Of a stretch of 64,000 bases of DNA, positions 13,474 to 26,800 are shown in pieces. The stretch is taken from contig CM055816.1 in the NCBI GenBank assembly GCA_029582265.1, positions 99,107,039-99,171,038 on the forward strand. The letters are read 5' to 3'. Under the pieces are notes generated by a model. The model searched no databases, was not told the origin of the DNA, and saw only the letters and a program-made list of their open reading frames with translations. A program made the translations under genes and the position numbers. The stretch comes from Zoroaster sp. YZ-2022. Its lineage: Eukaryota; Echinodermata; Asteroidea; Forcipulatida; Zoroasteridae. The number at the start of each line of letters is the position of its first letter. Within the stretch, counting starts at the first letter, position 1.

Positions 13474-16400
13474 CCCTTTCACTCCCATTGAGCCAAATTG
13501 GCACAAATATGTTAATACCCTCCCGTACCACGGTGCCAATTTGGCACGAACATTTTCAACCCCTTCGCTACCGATGTGCCATTTGGAACAATCCAACCGC
13601 AAAGGTTTCTAAAAGCATAATAGCCCCCTCAGTTGAGCACACCTTTCCGATTGGTGGCTCTATGGCACGAGCGCATCCTTTGATGCATTATATTTGAGAG
13701 CGTGGGGTACGCGCTGTTCATTTTTCCTGCGCATCTCCGGTGGTGGGTACTGTGGATGCAAGTCGACAAACACATGAGCATCATGGAAGATGAGGAATTA
13801 TTGCACGAATTGGTAGCGGATAGTGACTCCGAAAAGTCGTCCGAAACTAGCAACGCAGTCACCGAGACAGACCGTCGACAGTGAAGACGACTGTGTACCC
13901 GAGTTCTCGGCAAAGTCAAAGAAGCCGAAAAAGGCAAAGCCCGATTTTCGACGTGGATGGAGTGAAGCTGGACCAACGTGGCGTCAAAATGCACCCGTAT
14001 ACACAGGTAGGCAACCTACATGTACTAAATGATCATGAACACATTGATTCATTAGTTGGCAAGAATTGAGAAGTTGACCATTGCTCCCCCACCCTTTATA
14101 TTGCTTGCATCTTTTTCTAAGGCTAAAGCGAAATGAAAAGTTTCACACAGAATCAATGTCATGCCATATTTTTTCGGAAATGAAACATCTGATGTTGAAT
14201 TGGTAAAATAAGCAAAACAATGCGGAAGAAAATACAAAGGTGTCACTTGACATTAAAATACGGTCACACTAATTCATGGGCGGAGATCCCGGGGGTGATG
14301 AGGATATATTATCCCCCCACTTTTTGTCCAGGGAGGATGACCCATAGAATCATTCCCACCCCCCCAAATTTGCATGTTTAGAGCTGCACATGTAGCAATG
14401 ATATGCGTTTTTGAAGAGCGCCCTCAAGTGTTCAGTAATTCTCCCCCCCCCCCCCCACTTATCAAAATATTCTCAAGGGTGAATTGTTTTGGAGGTTCAC
14501 TTTTTGGTCGTAATTCTGGGGGGAAAATGCTTGATCATCGCCCCCCACATTTGGACACAAATCTCCGCCACTGCAGTAATTACTGCCAGGAAATGGGGCA
14601 AAAAGTGGTCATGGGTCAAAGTGGCGATGGAAACTGAAATACTGTCACTGAATAGCGCCCTCGCATGTTTTTGTTGTTCATCACAGGACACCCAGGAGCA
14701 ACTCGTGTTCAAGAATGGAGAGATTTCACACCAATGCAGATCTTCCAGCTGTTTTCTCGCAAGCAGTGTGGGAGTTGATAGTGAGTGAAACCAATCGTTA
14801 TGCTGAACAGAGTCTATCGGAGAAATCAACCAGCCACCAAAGTCAGTGGACTCCAACAACTATTCCGGAAATGATGGCCTTCGTAGCGCTGCTGATGTGC
14901 ATGGGTATAAACAGGCGGCCTCAGTACAATATGTACTGGAGCAAATGGGACATACTACACAGTGCCATCTATCCAGCAACCATGTCTCGCAACCGATTTC
15001 AGGCAATCCTGAATTTCTTCCATCTGGCCAACAACGGAGAAGCTCGAAAAAGTAAGGACAGCTCTCCTGACAAGCTGGTCAAGGTTCGCAAATTCATTCA
15101 GATGATAGTACCCTCTTTTCTTTGTCATTACAAACCTGGCCAAAACCTTTCTCCAGACGAAACTATGATAAAATTCAAGGGAAGACTATTGTTCAAACAG
15201 TATATGCCAAAAAAGCCCACCAAATGGGGCATCAAATGTTTCTCTGAACGAGTCTGACACGGGGTACACGTGTGCATGGCAGATTTACACAGGGTCACAA
15301 TCACAGACAGCAACAACTGCAGACTCGGAGAGACAAAGTGAAGCAGACCATCCCGCTAGAGTACCTCTACCCGGCCAAGTTGTCTTGGAACTTTTGAACG
15401 GATTGGACAATCGGGGTCATTGCATCTTTGCAGACAATTGGTACACCAGCCCTGCTCTTGTCAACAAGTTGACACAGCGTGGATTTGGCTTTTGCGGAAC
15501 TGTGTGGTACACCACTCAAGGAGTTTCCAATTTTGCTAACCCAAAGAAGTTTCCCATGGCTAAAGGACAGAATCCTCGCTTTTATGAAAAGTCCGGACAA
15601 TTGTGTGTTACCTGGCAGGACAAGAAGCGTGTGACACTCTTGTCAAACTATGGGGACTGTAGTGTTACAAGTAAGCAAATTCGTTGTAAGAAGAGTCCCA
15701 CAGGTTACCGTGACATTAGCAAACCCAATGGTGTCATTGAGTACAACAAGCACATGGGAGGAACTGATCTTGCAGGACAGCAATGCGTGTACTATGCACA
15801 TGCACACAGATCGGTCAAGTGGTGGAAAAGGGTATTTTTGGCCATTCTAGACATATGTGTACTAAATGCCAGAATACTGTATAATAGCATTCACACAAAC
15901 CGCACACTGTCAAATCTGGACTTTAGGATGTATTTGATCCAAGGTCTGCTGTTGACCTGGAAAAACGGCCCTGTCACACATGTCCAAATGAGCAATCCAT
16001 GTGTTTCAGAAGGTGCACAACATTTCCCTGGCAAAAATGTAACTGGGAAGAAGCGCGACTGCATTGTTTGTAGCACAAAAGCTCAGAGAAGGCAAACCCG
16101 CACGATTTGCAAACAGTGTGATAAGCCCATATGTGTCATTGGGTGTTTTGAGAAATTTCACTCCCCTTGAATTCATTGAATTTGCCTGGTCACACGTGTC
16201 TAAAGCTGAGAAATTAGGAAAGAATTCCATATCTCGAAGTTAATGAAAACAGAAACCTTGTATTATCAGGAATGAGAACCAAGTACATTACTTGGGACCT
16301 GTTGTAGTATCCAGATTTGACTTGACAAGGTAAAATACTGCTAATCTCGAGAGTTATTGGTCACACTAAATACTATTACAACTTATTTAATGCAACCGAA

Positions 16401-17053
16401 ACAATCCTACTCCGAGCCCCACCCCCCCCCCCCCGGTTCAATGTTGTGTGGAAGGTCGGCGCGCGATGGTCGTGTGCCAACATTGAAGCGGGTGTCACAA
16501 AAGCATTTCTATTTGGGCAAAGGGAGAATGTTCCATAATTTATTGTCAACCGAGTGGGGAAAAAAAAGATAATTTACACATTTTCCAATTGCATGTAGTT
16601 TTGAAAGTTTGTTGTACTTGTGGAAAGAATTCCATATCTCACCGCCACCTTAGACCTCGTGTACAAAGTCTATGGGCCATGACAGAAAAAGTAACGTCCA
16701 AGTATTTTCTTATAAAAACTTGAAATTGTCTCACTCCTGATTTGGCGTTTCTTCAGATTTACACTTCTTGGTAGTTGTCAAGTAATATTAAGGACAACAA
16801 AGTGGCAGTGAGATATGGAATTCTTTCCGTAATTGTTAGCTGTAGTGTTTCAAGTATACTTCCTTTCACAGTGGAAATGTTGCTTTATACATTGCATACA
16901 CTCCAAGGCTGGAGCACTAGACCAATGCAAACTGTAGAGGGCAGTATGCAAGGACATTGACCAATTTAGGTGTGGTATTGAGCTGGTAGTGTGTCTGTTT
17001 GTACTATGGTACTGAGGGGTGCACAAGACAGAAATGGTGTGGTACTGAAAGGG
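13474..17053 (+). mobile_element. piggyBac element with TTAA target duplication
   Basis: TTAA occurs at 13470-13473 and 17054-17057, immediately outside CCCTTTCA and TGAAAGGG, the terminal inverted repeat. This is the classic piggyBac integration footprint. Inside the left end are palindromes around GCCAATTTGGC. Inside the right end GTGGTACTGA-like motifs repeat. GAAAGAATTCCATATCTC occurs at about 16217, 16622 and, inverted, 16807. A transposase pseudogene occupies the middle. Poly-C runs lie near 14443 and 16420. Confidence 0.9.
13776..16170 (+). pseudogene. piggyBac transposase, frameshifted
   Basis: The acidic N-terminus starts at 13776 (MSIMEDEELLHELVADSDSE) and changes frame near 13880. 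The catalytic part runs from about 14690. A block with WELIVSETNRYAEQ carries the first catalytic aspartate in SPDETMIKFKGR (about 15155). After a frame break near 15250 the next block has FADNWYTS (second aspartate) and KHMGGTDLAG (third aspartate). It ends in a cysteine-rich domain (CIVC, CKQCDKPICVIGC) typical of piggyBac. The three aspartate motifs are present, but at least three frame breaks make this copy inactive. piggyBac transposases cut and paste DNA at TTAA; this copy could only be moved by a relative. Confidence 0.9.
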
Positions 17054-17983
17054 TTAAATAATTCCCTGCTTCTGCGTTATTTTGCCCACCTTCTTGAGCC
17101 CGGCATCCCAGTAAATGTTCATAATGACCTATTGAAACGTTTTAAACACATCCCAATCACCAAGATAAGATATAACCCATCCAAGTGAATCACCGTATTT
17201 AAATTTAATATCTGACATTAACTTAATAGTGGCACCATCTCCTGCAAGTACTAAATGATTTATATATTTGCCAAAGTATTTGAATAGTAAACCCAACATT
17301 TTCTTAAGGGTTTCTGCAGAATCTGCCTTCTCGTTCAACACATAGAGATAATTGAATTTTGACTATTCACATTTGAAAACTTACACTTAAAACCAAGGAT
17401 ACTTTGTAGTGTCTTTCCTGTAGGACTAGGATAACGCTGCAAAAAATGACTTTCCTTTTCATGAAAGTTTGTAAATTATGCTTTCTTTTTCTTGGTTTTT
17501 TCAACGGTAAAATCTTTTAAGATATTTGACTGGATATACAGATTAAGTGAAACTCTTTCTTCTTAATCTGAAGTACCAAATTTATCAAATGATAGCTGAC
17601 TGAACATATATGTTTAAAAATGAGGCACACCAAGGTCAGATGGTTGAGGAACAACCAGTTTGTTATCATCTTACCTTCTGTCACTAGGTTTTCTAAGATG
17701 TTTTTTGGATCCACTTCAGAATATAAAGTACCATGACTGTCTTTATCTGAATTGTCATGCCCAGTCTCAATACTGAGGTCAACAAAATCATCTTCGCCGT
17801 TAAAATAATTCCAAGTACACTTAATTGCACCCCACTAGGAAAATTTGCAAAAACACTTTCAAATTCAACTGACTCCTCATTGAAATGGTTATTCAGATTG
17901 GATCTACAGGAATCCTTCATCAACAACTCCAAGTGCACACACAAAGAAACAGCACTGATTTGAGGAGTTGACTCACTTGCCAT
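17054..17983 (-). pseudogene. Transposon-type gene remnant with GDG and GDW motifs
   Basis: The likely start is MASESTPQIS at 17983. Later pieces on the same strand read DPKNILENLVTEG ending at a GT donor, then LVLAGDGATIKLMSDIK, YGDSLGWVISYLGDW and, after an in-frame TAG, NIYWDAGLKK. AGDG..GDW..YWDAGLK matches a recurrent invertebrate and fish family resembling DUF6589, usually associated with mobile elements; that assignment is from memory. Frame changes and the stop indicate decay. The coding similarity ends at the TTAA used by the neighbouring piggyBac element, so the rest of the gene was lost or displaced. Confidence 0.5.
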
Positions 17984-17989
17984 GGAAAT

Positions 17990-18600
17990 TCGGAGCCAGA
18001 TATGAATTTCCCCGTGTTTTTTGTGTGTTTTTCACCGTTCTAGTACTCAGCGAATTAATGTATTGTCATAAATGTATATATAATTTTATGTATTCAACAG
18101 CCGATTTTCATGAAACTTTGTAGGCATGTCTGGTTTTGGCGCGATCTATCTAATGAGGCCATGAAAACTTACATAGATCACCGGTAGGGGGCGCTATACC
18201 AATTTTTGTAATTTTGTCTAATTATTTGCCAAAAATAGTATTTTCCCCATAACTTCCTTAATGTTTATCCGTGCCATGAAATTTGGCACACATGTTGTAT
18301 TCAATAAAAGCAACAATCTTACATCAACTAAATCACCGCTAGAGGGCGCTATTGTTAAAAAAACATGATTTTTAAAGACTTTTACACAATAGGATTTATT
18401 TTAACCAAAAGTACAATAAAGGCAGATATAATAACATCCATGATACTATTTATTAAAATTCTGAAAAAATTTGCTTTTGGGGAAAATAACTTATTGCATT
18501 TAAATGTAATGGCGGCCATATTGGATTGCCAAAATGTACTGGAAGTGGTCACATGACTCAGTATTGTCTAGTTCAGAGTTTAAACGTTGACAACAAACCC
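17990..18600. repeat. Non-coding, degenerate repeats ending in GGGGGCGCT
   Basis: Two diverged units (about 18100-18205 and 18240-18355) each contain CATGAAA.TTGG/TAGGCA..ATGT and end in TCACCG.TAG.GGGCGCTAT. No gene seen. Confidence 0.5.
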
Positions 18601-19556
18601 CAAAACACATATTAAATGTTTAAACGTATCAAAAATCTACTATTTTAACAAAAAAGCGGAAATTCAATTGGACCTGTCCAATCAATCGTTCTTCCAATTC
18701 CTTCTCTACCTCCATGTCTTGTGTCTCGCCCTCATATTCTCCGCTATTTTCATCTCTCGTTTTCCGCTTCCTTGTGTCGGTTTTGATGACGTGTTCATCC
18801 CAAAAACCTTGAATCTTTTTCTTAGTTTTGGTCTTTGTTCCTTTGAGATGATCATTCGGTGTCGGCATAAATACCACTTTGCTGTAGGTCTTTTTAGCGG
18901 CTTTCGAGTGTTCGTCCTCTTTGTTTGTTTCCTCGTTTGGTTCTTCGTCTTGTTTCTGTTTTGAAGTGCTGGTTGTTTTGACTGGAGCTTCTTCATCGTG
19001 GGAGTCGTCAGCCGACATCTGATTTGTTTCATCATATGGATCGTCGTCTTCTCCATCATCTTTATTGGACTCTTCTGGATCTTCCCCTTCTTTTTGAATG
19101 CTGGGAATTACTAGAGTTGGGGTTTGTCTCTCTGCTTTGTCGCCATCGCCTTTATCACTGTCGTCTTCATCGTCGTTGTCCTCGTTCTCTTCATGCCAAG
19201 TTGCTCGGTGATTTTGACTGCCACAGACAAAACACCGTCCGCGTAAATCGCAGTCTCTTGTGAAATGGCCGAGTTTGTTGCAAGTCTTACAGGTTTTTTC
19301 TTGTCCTCTATATATCTTATTGGTAGTGAAAAAGCTCCTAATCTTAGATAGCTTGGAATGGGCTTTTTTAAGTTCTTTATTAGTAAGCTACGGACTCCTG
19401 TTTCAATTGATTTGTCGAAATCATGGATCTGTCGTCGAATGTTTGCTACTGTGCCAAACTGCATCAAGGCGTTACGTATTGTCGCATCTGCCATTTCATA
19501 TGGTGTCTTGATGGACACTACTACTGAACTCTGTACGTTGACACCAGTGTTGTAAC

Positions 19557-19733
19557 CAAGTCATTTTTTCTCAAGTCAAGTCAAGTCACAAGTCAAATGT
19601 TCTCAAGTCAAGTCAAGCCTCAAGTCAAATTTTCTCAAGTCAAGTCAAGTCACAAGTCAAATTTTCCCAAGTCAAGTCAAGTCAAGTCACAAGTCAAACT
19701 TTCTCAAGTCAAGTCAAGTCACAAGTCATTTAT
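19557..19733. repeat. AAGTC tandem array, left end of hAT-like element
   Basis: Runs of AAGTCAAGTCAAGTCACAAG are separated by short T-rich spacers. A matching array occurs at 23033-23185, so these form the subterminal zones of one element. Confidence 0.9.
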
Positions 19734-20738
19734 CGTCCCGAATAAGGCTAAAAAAGTCTCCAGTTTCAAAATTGGTGCGGTGACGCAATTTTGTTTTTTG
19801 TTTGTTTTGTTTTGTTTAAAATTGTTTTACATGTGTAGGCGGGGACCAAATTTCCCATTATACAAAGTATGGTGGCTAAGAGAGGACTCACAAATCAGCC
19901 AAACGTTTATACCCCTATGTGAAAAAGTGTGGCTGCGATTGGACATCGTTTCATAGCAAAAAATAATAAAATAAAATGCCGACGTGCAGGTCTAGCTGAG
20001 GCCACGCGCACGGAGATCACCAGAAACCGGAGACTTTTATTTTTTTTTTTGCCTATAATAATGTTCTGTTTGTCATGTTCCCTGTCTTGGCAGTGAGAAT
20101 AAATCCAGTGTTTGTCATTTGTTGTTTATAGGATATACATAATTGACACATTTATCTCGAATGAGCCGCGAAACCTCGCTGTAATCATCGGGCAATATTT
20201 TCTAGAAAACTATACAAACGCACACACGTGTACCGTGTATCGTGCAGTACATGTGAATGGAAATGTATGGTGAAACCATGGAGGAAGGAACATAGGCTCA
20301 AATGTACACTGTAGGCCTAAAGATTGACACTTTATTGAAGATGTTTAGACGTATTTTACTTCATTAATATAAGTTGCTGATTGAATAAAATAAATGAAAA
20401 ACAAGTGATAACATGCATAGCTGCCAACTATTACGAATTTTTAGTAATTATTACGAATTTTTTCAGGAATTACGAAAGTACGAATTGCTCTTTAAAAATT
20501 ACGAATTTCAAGTTTTCCGCCCAACGAAAAAAAAAGTCCTTGATAAAGCACCATTTTATGAGCATTCGGGTAAAATCACGTATAACGATCGTAAAAATCA
20601 GAATTGGTACCCCTTTCGAATATTTTCATACGTGTAGTGTGCTATAATAAATAAGTTCTGAATTACCAAAAAGTATTATGGATGTAAATTAGCATAGTAT
20701 CGATACCTTACTTGTCGGGGTACCAATTTGTGGGATGT

Positions 20739-21083
20739 AGTAATAATAATGTGTGGATTTATATAGCGCACGTATCCACCAACTAAGTGGTGCTCAAGGC
20801 GCATTATATTATTATCCCTGCTCATAAGGCTCATAAATCATTCCTGAAACCATCTCAGCTCCCTGGGGAGTATACAGCTCAATTGCTGCCATTTCTAGCG
20901 CATATAGAGCAAACCAACTCTGCCTTCACAGGTACCCATTTAACCCCTGGGTGGAGAGAAGCAATTATGATTAAGTGCCTTGCTCAAGGACACAAGTGTC
21001 ACGGCCGTGATTCGAACCCACATTATGTTGCTAACACCAGAACTTGAATCCGGTAAGCTAGACCGCTCGGCCACGACACCCCA
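20739..21083 (-). mobile_element. tRNA-derived SINE, copy A
   Basis: Read on the minus strand it starts near 21083 with a Pol III A box (GTGGCCGAGCGG, near 21065-21076) and a B box (GGTTCGAATC). The body is about 300 bp and ends in GCGCTATATAAATCCACAC and a short ATT tail. It is nearly identical to copy B at 37136-37525 in the opposite orientation. It is inserted in the hAT-like element. Confidence 0.9.
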
Positions 21084-23032
21084 TAATGGGTAATAAACAG
21101 GAACCAGCAAAGATCCTATGGTTTCATCATGGCACCCGCCACCGTGTAAATGTGCAATCGGAAGTGAGAAAAGTTTCATTACTAATTAGAATTTTGAAAT
21201 GTTGGCAGCTATGAACATGATGGGAGGCAAATAAATGACTATTGAAGACCAGAAACTCACAAACAAATCCAAGTATGACGTTAACGCTTGACAAATTGTG
21301 TAGTGCGTCATTGTTTTTGTTGGTGTCCGCATCTGAATTCAATGTTATTTACAAAACAGGGAACCAAGTAGTTTTTCATCAATTCGGTCCAGAAATTATG
21401 GGCGTTGTGTGGAAAGTATAGAAAGAAGCGATTGAGGTTTTAATTTTTTTTAATCTGAAAATTATCAATCTAGCGTAGGTAACATGTATTTAGAGTGGTT
21501 CATTTCAATATTTGTACGAAAATTTGCAGACGGTTGAAGCTGTTACACGCGGGACAATTCATTTTTCTCCCAGGACGGAAACCGACGGATGGTAATTTAC
21601 ACTCTTATATGGGCCTCGGAATTTGGTAATTTGGAAGAAGATACATTTTGTATACGCCCCCAAAACTAGTAATTGCTGCTTCTTAGTTATTCGGTCGCTG
21701 TTAATTGTCACAAACAATACATTTGTTAAAATCACGGACTCCGGATCCAGTGTATTACAACGTTGTGCATGAAATCCTTACCGATTCTGTGTTGACAACT
21801 CTGACAACGCTTGCATAGGTGATGTAAGGATAATTTAAAAATTACGTTCGTAAAATAAAAAAAATAAAAAAACATGTACCCTTTAATGATTACACACATC
21901 ATTACAATAAGTTAACGGACATCTCTCATACAAACACCAGCGTTGAAATACGCACTGCATTACGCACACAGACAAGTATAGACCAAATGCATATACCCTC
22001 TATTTTATGAAACCCATGCTCCCAAAAGAAACAGGTACTGGACATAGTAACTGTACCCCATGCAAATTTAGTTTGTCTACTTGCTGTAGAAACCCAATAT
22101 TTCTGCTTTTGGAAAATTTTTACATATGTACCTATCGAATTCAAAACGACAACTTTTGCACTTCAGCACTGACCTCGTCACGCACGACCATTAACAATAC
22201 ACGTGTTCGCGGTGGTAAGACGCTCCCTACGTGGCCTCCAGTGGGCGGTCTATTTGCTGTTCACTCATGTAGTTCATTCATAAAGTAACTGCACAGTTAG
22301 TTGCTGTAGACCATAATGAATATTCAAACAAAGTTTTAATGAAATTTACAACATTTTACTGTATGTACCTATGTAATATTCACAGACCACCGAAGTTGAT
22401 CAACTGCATTCTAATGACACAGTTGTGCGCGCGTGCAATCTTCACGGTACTGCATGCTGATTGGCTAATCGACGCGAGGTCACCGGTTCACTGCGTGATC
22501 ATCAAATGAATATTCATTACTTCCCAAACCACCGCGCGTTGTAATTAGCTTATGTAAATAAGTGATGATGTCATTATAGCTCATTAAAGTTTGTCACTGA
22601 GCCCGTGCTTACTTATTGTATTTTTGAGTCAAAATAGCTATTCGGTTTTGCTTTACGAAAAATTTGCGATAATTTGTTCAACACTTTACAAATTCTTAAT
22701 ACAATTAACAATGTCGCTATAACCTCGTTCCAGCCGTTTGTATAAATTATTTTGAATATTAATGCAATGCCTTTACCAGTAATAGCCCACTTTTTCCACT
22801 ACGACGGATTGTGTTGAAGACTAGACATGTAGCGTACACTTTACAGTACAAGGCACATACGTGTACAGTATATTTATACACTATTATTATGTATTACGTA
22901 TAGATATAAAATTCGCGACGGCATTTTTTTCCCGTCACAAAAGTATTCGGCTGCCGTGGCCGGATTGACCAGAAAAATACATGTAATAAAACAACCTAAA
23001 ATACATGATGACTTGCAATGTCGTCAAGTAAA

Positions 23033-23185
23033 ATTTACTCAAGTCAAGTCAAGTCACAAGTCATTTTTGTCCAAGTCAAGTCAAGTCCCAAGTCATTTTT
23101 GTCCAAGTCAAGTCAAGTCGCAAGTCACAAAAATTGGCGACTCGAGTCGGACTCGAGTCCGAGTCACCGACTCGAGTCAACAACT
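23033..23185. repeat. AAGTC tandem array, right end of hAT-like element
   Basis: Three AAGTCAAGTCAAGTC blocks are followed by alternating GACTCGAGTC palindromes up to the element end at 23188. Confidence 0.9.
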
Positions 23186-23636
23186 CTGGTTAAAACGTTC
23201 ACACTGAATAAGCATCTTTTGCAATATTAAACCATGCAGGGCTATTCTTTCACAATCTTGATGGTTGTCGAAAGATATGTTGTACCAACCTCTTTCCAGG
23301 GGGGCAATACATCTCGTGGACGCCACTGTGCCAAGCTCTTTGTTGATTGCACAATAGACTTAATTTGCATTCACATCTTTGAGATGGTTGACGTTAAACC
23401 GTATTGTGTTTGGTCGTTGAAGCGTGGCTCTTTGTACAGACTGATGGCTTGATGCCATGGCTTTCAAGATGGCTGCCAAAAAAGGCCCCAATACACGAAA
23501 AAAAACTTCTCCCTGTAAGCCTAGGTCGCTCTACTCTTATACAGAAGATAGATGTTAACCCTTCAGAAGAAAATCCGCCACCAAAAACGAAAAAAGGCAC
23601 TTTATCGAGAGCGATCTGAAGCACGTCTTGCGACCT

Positions 23637-23670
23637 CTGACTGACTGACTGACTGACTGACTGACTGACT
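23637..23670. repeat. (GACT)n microsatellite
   Basis: About eight uninterrupted copies of CTGA/GACT in the presumed 5' leader of the LINE. Confidence 0.95.
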
Positions 23671-23820
23671 CTGAAAGTGGAGCTATACAGATCCATTTAT
23701 TGCACAATATATACAAGCAATTTTATAATATGTACAGAAAATTAAAAATTAAATTAAATTCAAATGACATACTCTCGTGTCTAATACATAGATACAAAAC
23801 TGTGCAACCACATAAAGAAC

Positions 23821-26800
23821 ACGGCCGTTCAACCCTACGCTCAGCGTTAAAAAGTTAATTCCCATTCGTCCGAGCGAGTTTTCATATCTCCAATAACGGC
23901 AAAGCCATTACGTCATCCATATAAGTTGAATTCAAGATGGCGGTGAAAATTCCGTGAAAATAAATCATACAAAAGGGGCAATAAAATCAGCAATACCAGG
24001 AGTTTTACTTTACAACAATCATTGTTAATCATGTAATCAGTGACAAACATGAGACTTGTCATGTTTTTAAATATAATTTAATATGCCTGTATAAAATAAT
24101 CCGTGAAATGTGTGTTTTGCTTACGTTCTGTGTGTGACCATATTTTCCGTCCACGTTTGGAACGGTCATGAAATTCCCGTATTTGTTTTCTCTTATATTA
24201 AAAAGCTCAAAGTTTACCCGTAATAGGTATTTTAATTTCTGATAAATAAATTAATTTCCCAACTGCCATCAAACTCTAGATAAAAGGCCAGCGGTAGGTT
24301 TTTAGATTTTAGGCAACGTAAATTTGTATTTTTACAGATGCGGCGGAGAGGGACGTACTATGTACATAGTACACACATACATACGTGTACGGTAGGTACG
24401 TGGTGCTATTCATCGTATACGATACTACTATGTACTACCTGTGTGTGTACAGTACGTGTACGGTGTGGCGCGCGTAAACATACATATGTACTGAGTGGCG
24501 CGAACTTTGAAATGCAAAATATTGACAAATTCGCCATACACATGGGATGTGTGTATGCATTAGAAAATTGCAGATCGTCAGAGCTGCGTGTGGGATGCAC
24601 ATGGAGGACATAAAATAAATAACTCTTGAGACAAGTATAGTATAGTTTTCAATATTTCTCCTTTTATTTAAAGTTAGGCTACATCAAGTCAACTGTTTTC
24701 TTAACAACGTTATAAAATCATGAGTTTCATTTTGCATCAAGAATCCCTAAATAAACTGTGTAGAGTGTGTGGGCGATTAACAACAACAGCTTTACATAAG
24801 AATAGTTCTACAGTATGTACAAAATACACTAAGGAGTCTGAAAGAGCATTTAAGATTAATGTACGGCAAGATGATGCCCTTGTTCACCCTCGTTATTTGT
24901 GCTGGAGGTGCATAAGGTTTTTGAGACATGAGGCCAGTGATTCAAGAAGTGGACCCAGGGAGACAACGATAATAACTTGGGACAAACACTCACGAACAGG
25001 AAAATGTGACACATGTGAGCTGTACAGAAATCACCGCAAGGGGGGCCGTCCTATAAAGCGGAAAAGGAGTGGCTACGGTGTTCCTAATTGTACAAGAACA
25101 CAAGATGTTGGCGCTGAGACCAGCCCCTGTTTAACTTTAAATATACCGCCATACATCAGTGAGCCAGTTCCACATTATTTGGATATTTTACATTCAGCAG
25201 CAGAGGCCAACCTTTTCATCTGCGCCATATGCCAATGTATCTTAGGTTTACCAACTGTTCAAACAACATGTGAACACAATTTGTGTGCTGACTGTTTGCT
25301 AGCTTGGTTTGAGTACAGACAAAGCAACAATGTGCCCTGTCCTATCTGTAACACACAAGTTTATATTGGAGATGTTACTCTATGCCCAAGGGTTCTGCGT
25401 GTTCAACTAACAACACTCTCAACAGTCTGTTCCAACCGCGGAACCATTGGAAAATTAGTTCCAATGAAAAGTCATGCTTGCCCCCTACAAACCCCCAGAC
25501 CTAGAGCAGCTGTGTACTACCCACCTACCTCCCCAAATAAAAGTCCAGAAAGCTATAAGACAGATGCAACACAAGCAGCTCGTTTGCTTAAGTCAATGGC
25601 CACTAAACATGTCAAAGGTACTCCCATCCCTCCAGAGATTGAGGAAGCAGCTGACAGATGGACTTGGCTCAAACTCAAGCAATCCCAGAATGTCAGACTC
25701 AAAACTCTTGGCAGGGTAAGTTTAATCGACTTTGTTACAGCTCATGCATTAAATTCACTGAATCCTGTTTATGTTATTCTCTTTTTCTTTTTTTGGACGG
25801 GGGGTAGACAAATGGCATGTGTTTTTATTAAGTGTTTATTGTTTTTGTCTCACTCAGCCAGCCTGTGCTAAACTCATAAGCCATGCAAAGGCAAAGGAAC
25901 TGGATGAGCCTGTAAGTGAGCCACAACCAAGTGTTGATGACAACAGCTGTATGAGTGCCAACCTGTCCCTAGCTATGATGCGGGATTGTCAGCTACCATG
26001 GGAGCAACTGCGGAAGCTTCGCAGGTAATTTGAAAATATTGTTAACAAATATTGCCTCAAAAAACTAACGCAGCTCTTTAAACAGCCTTAGTGATATTTA
26101 AAAAAAAAATTACATGCTTAATGAATTTATATGGAATGGATACATGTACATGTACTGTAGTTTGTTTTTGGGAGTTGGAGGAGGTGAAATGTGATGCATT
26201 AGTTTGTTTATCTATAAATTTGTGTGGGCCCTAGATTTATCCAAGGCGCCTATGTCACCCCCCCCCCTCCCCAACTTTTGAAAATGAAACTAATTTCATT
26301 AATTGTGTTGGTTGCCATGATACATTTTTAGTATGAAATTATTGCATTTATACCTATCTATTTAACGCAAATCATTCCTAAATTGCGCAAATCCCCAATT
26401 TACGCAGCATCATCGAGATTGAGCATGCAATATGCAGATTGCGTTGTGCGATCGATTGTGCAGAGTTTTGTGCAATCTATAGATCTATAGATTATGCATA
26501 GATTGAGCAGAGCAATCTGCAGATTGTGCAAATCCCTAAATTGCTCTCAACATATAGATTCACAGCTTCCTTACAACAAATTAAAGACATTTTTTAAATT
26601 ATATTTCAAAAGACATACCTTAAGACATCACAGCGTAGTGGACTGATGACAAATTTGAACAACTTTCACAATTTACGAGAAATTATTCCAACAGTTTTAA
26701 GAAATATTCTTGATTTTTATCACTCAGATACCTAGGAAATATGGGAGTGTCAATTCCTTCAGAGCATTCCATGAGGAAGCAAGAGACAGCACTCCTCAAA

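Larger units (their letters stand above)
19545..23188. mobile_element. hAT-like non-autonomous element in LINE ORF1
   Basis: The left end reads CAGTGTTGTAACCAAGTCA; the right end, read inverted, is CAGAGTTGTTGACTCGAGTC. Outside them lie GTTGACAC (19537-19544) and GTTAAAAC (23189-23196), an 8-bp repeat matching at six positions, as expected for an aged hAT duplication. The ORF1 protein is interrupted exactly here. Both ends consist of AAGTC-type tandem repeats. The interior has no transposase and carries a SINE at 20739-21083. Confidence 0.7.
18629..23458 (-). pseudogene. Non-LTR retrotransposon ORF1, split by an insertion
   Basis: The start is MASSHQSVQRATLQ at 23458, running to 23197. The gene resumes at 19536 with VQSSVVVSIKTPYEMADATI and continues to 18629. 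Between the two parts lies a 3.6 kb insertion. The second part has FGTVANIRRQ, KKPIPSYLRLG, then two CCHC-type zinc knuckles (CKTCNKLGHFTRDC and CFVCGSQNHR) read in a shifted frame near 19300, and an acidic, lysine-rich tail. This order matches ORF1 RNA-binding proteins of Tx1/L1-like and related LINEs, which coat the element's own RNA. A stop in the N-terminal part and the frameshift make it dead. No reverse-transcriptase ORF2 follows. The sequence above 23458, with a GACT run, is probably its 5' leader. Confidence 0.75.

Noticed and set aside
12129..13612. Long plus-strand ORFs with 36-residue repeats
   Set aside because: They follow the 108-bp minisatellite in several frames at once and have no start context, domain or splice signals; a by-product of period length.
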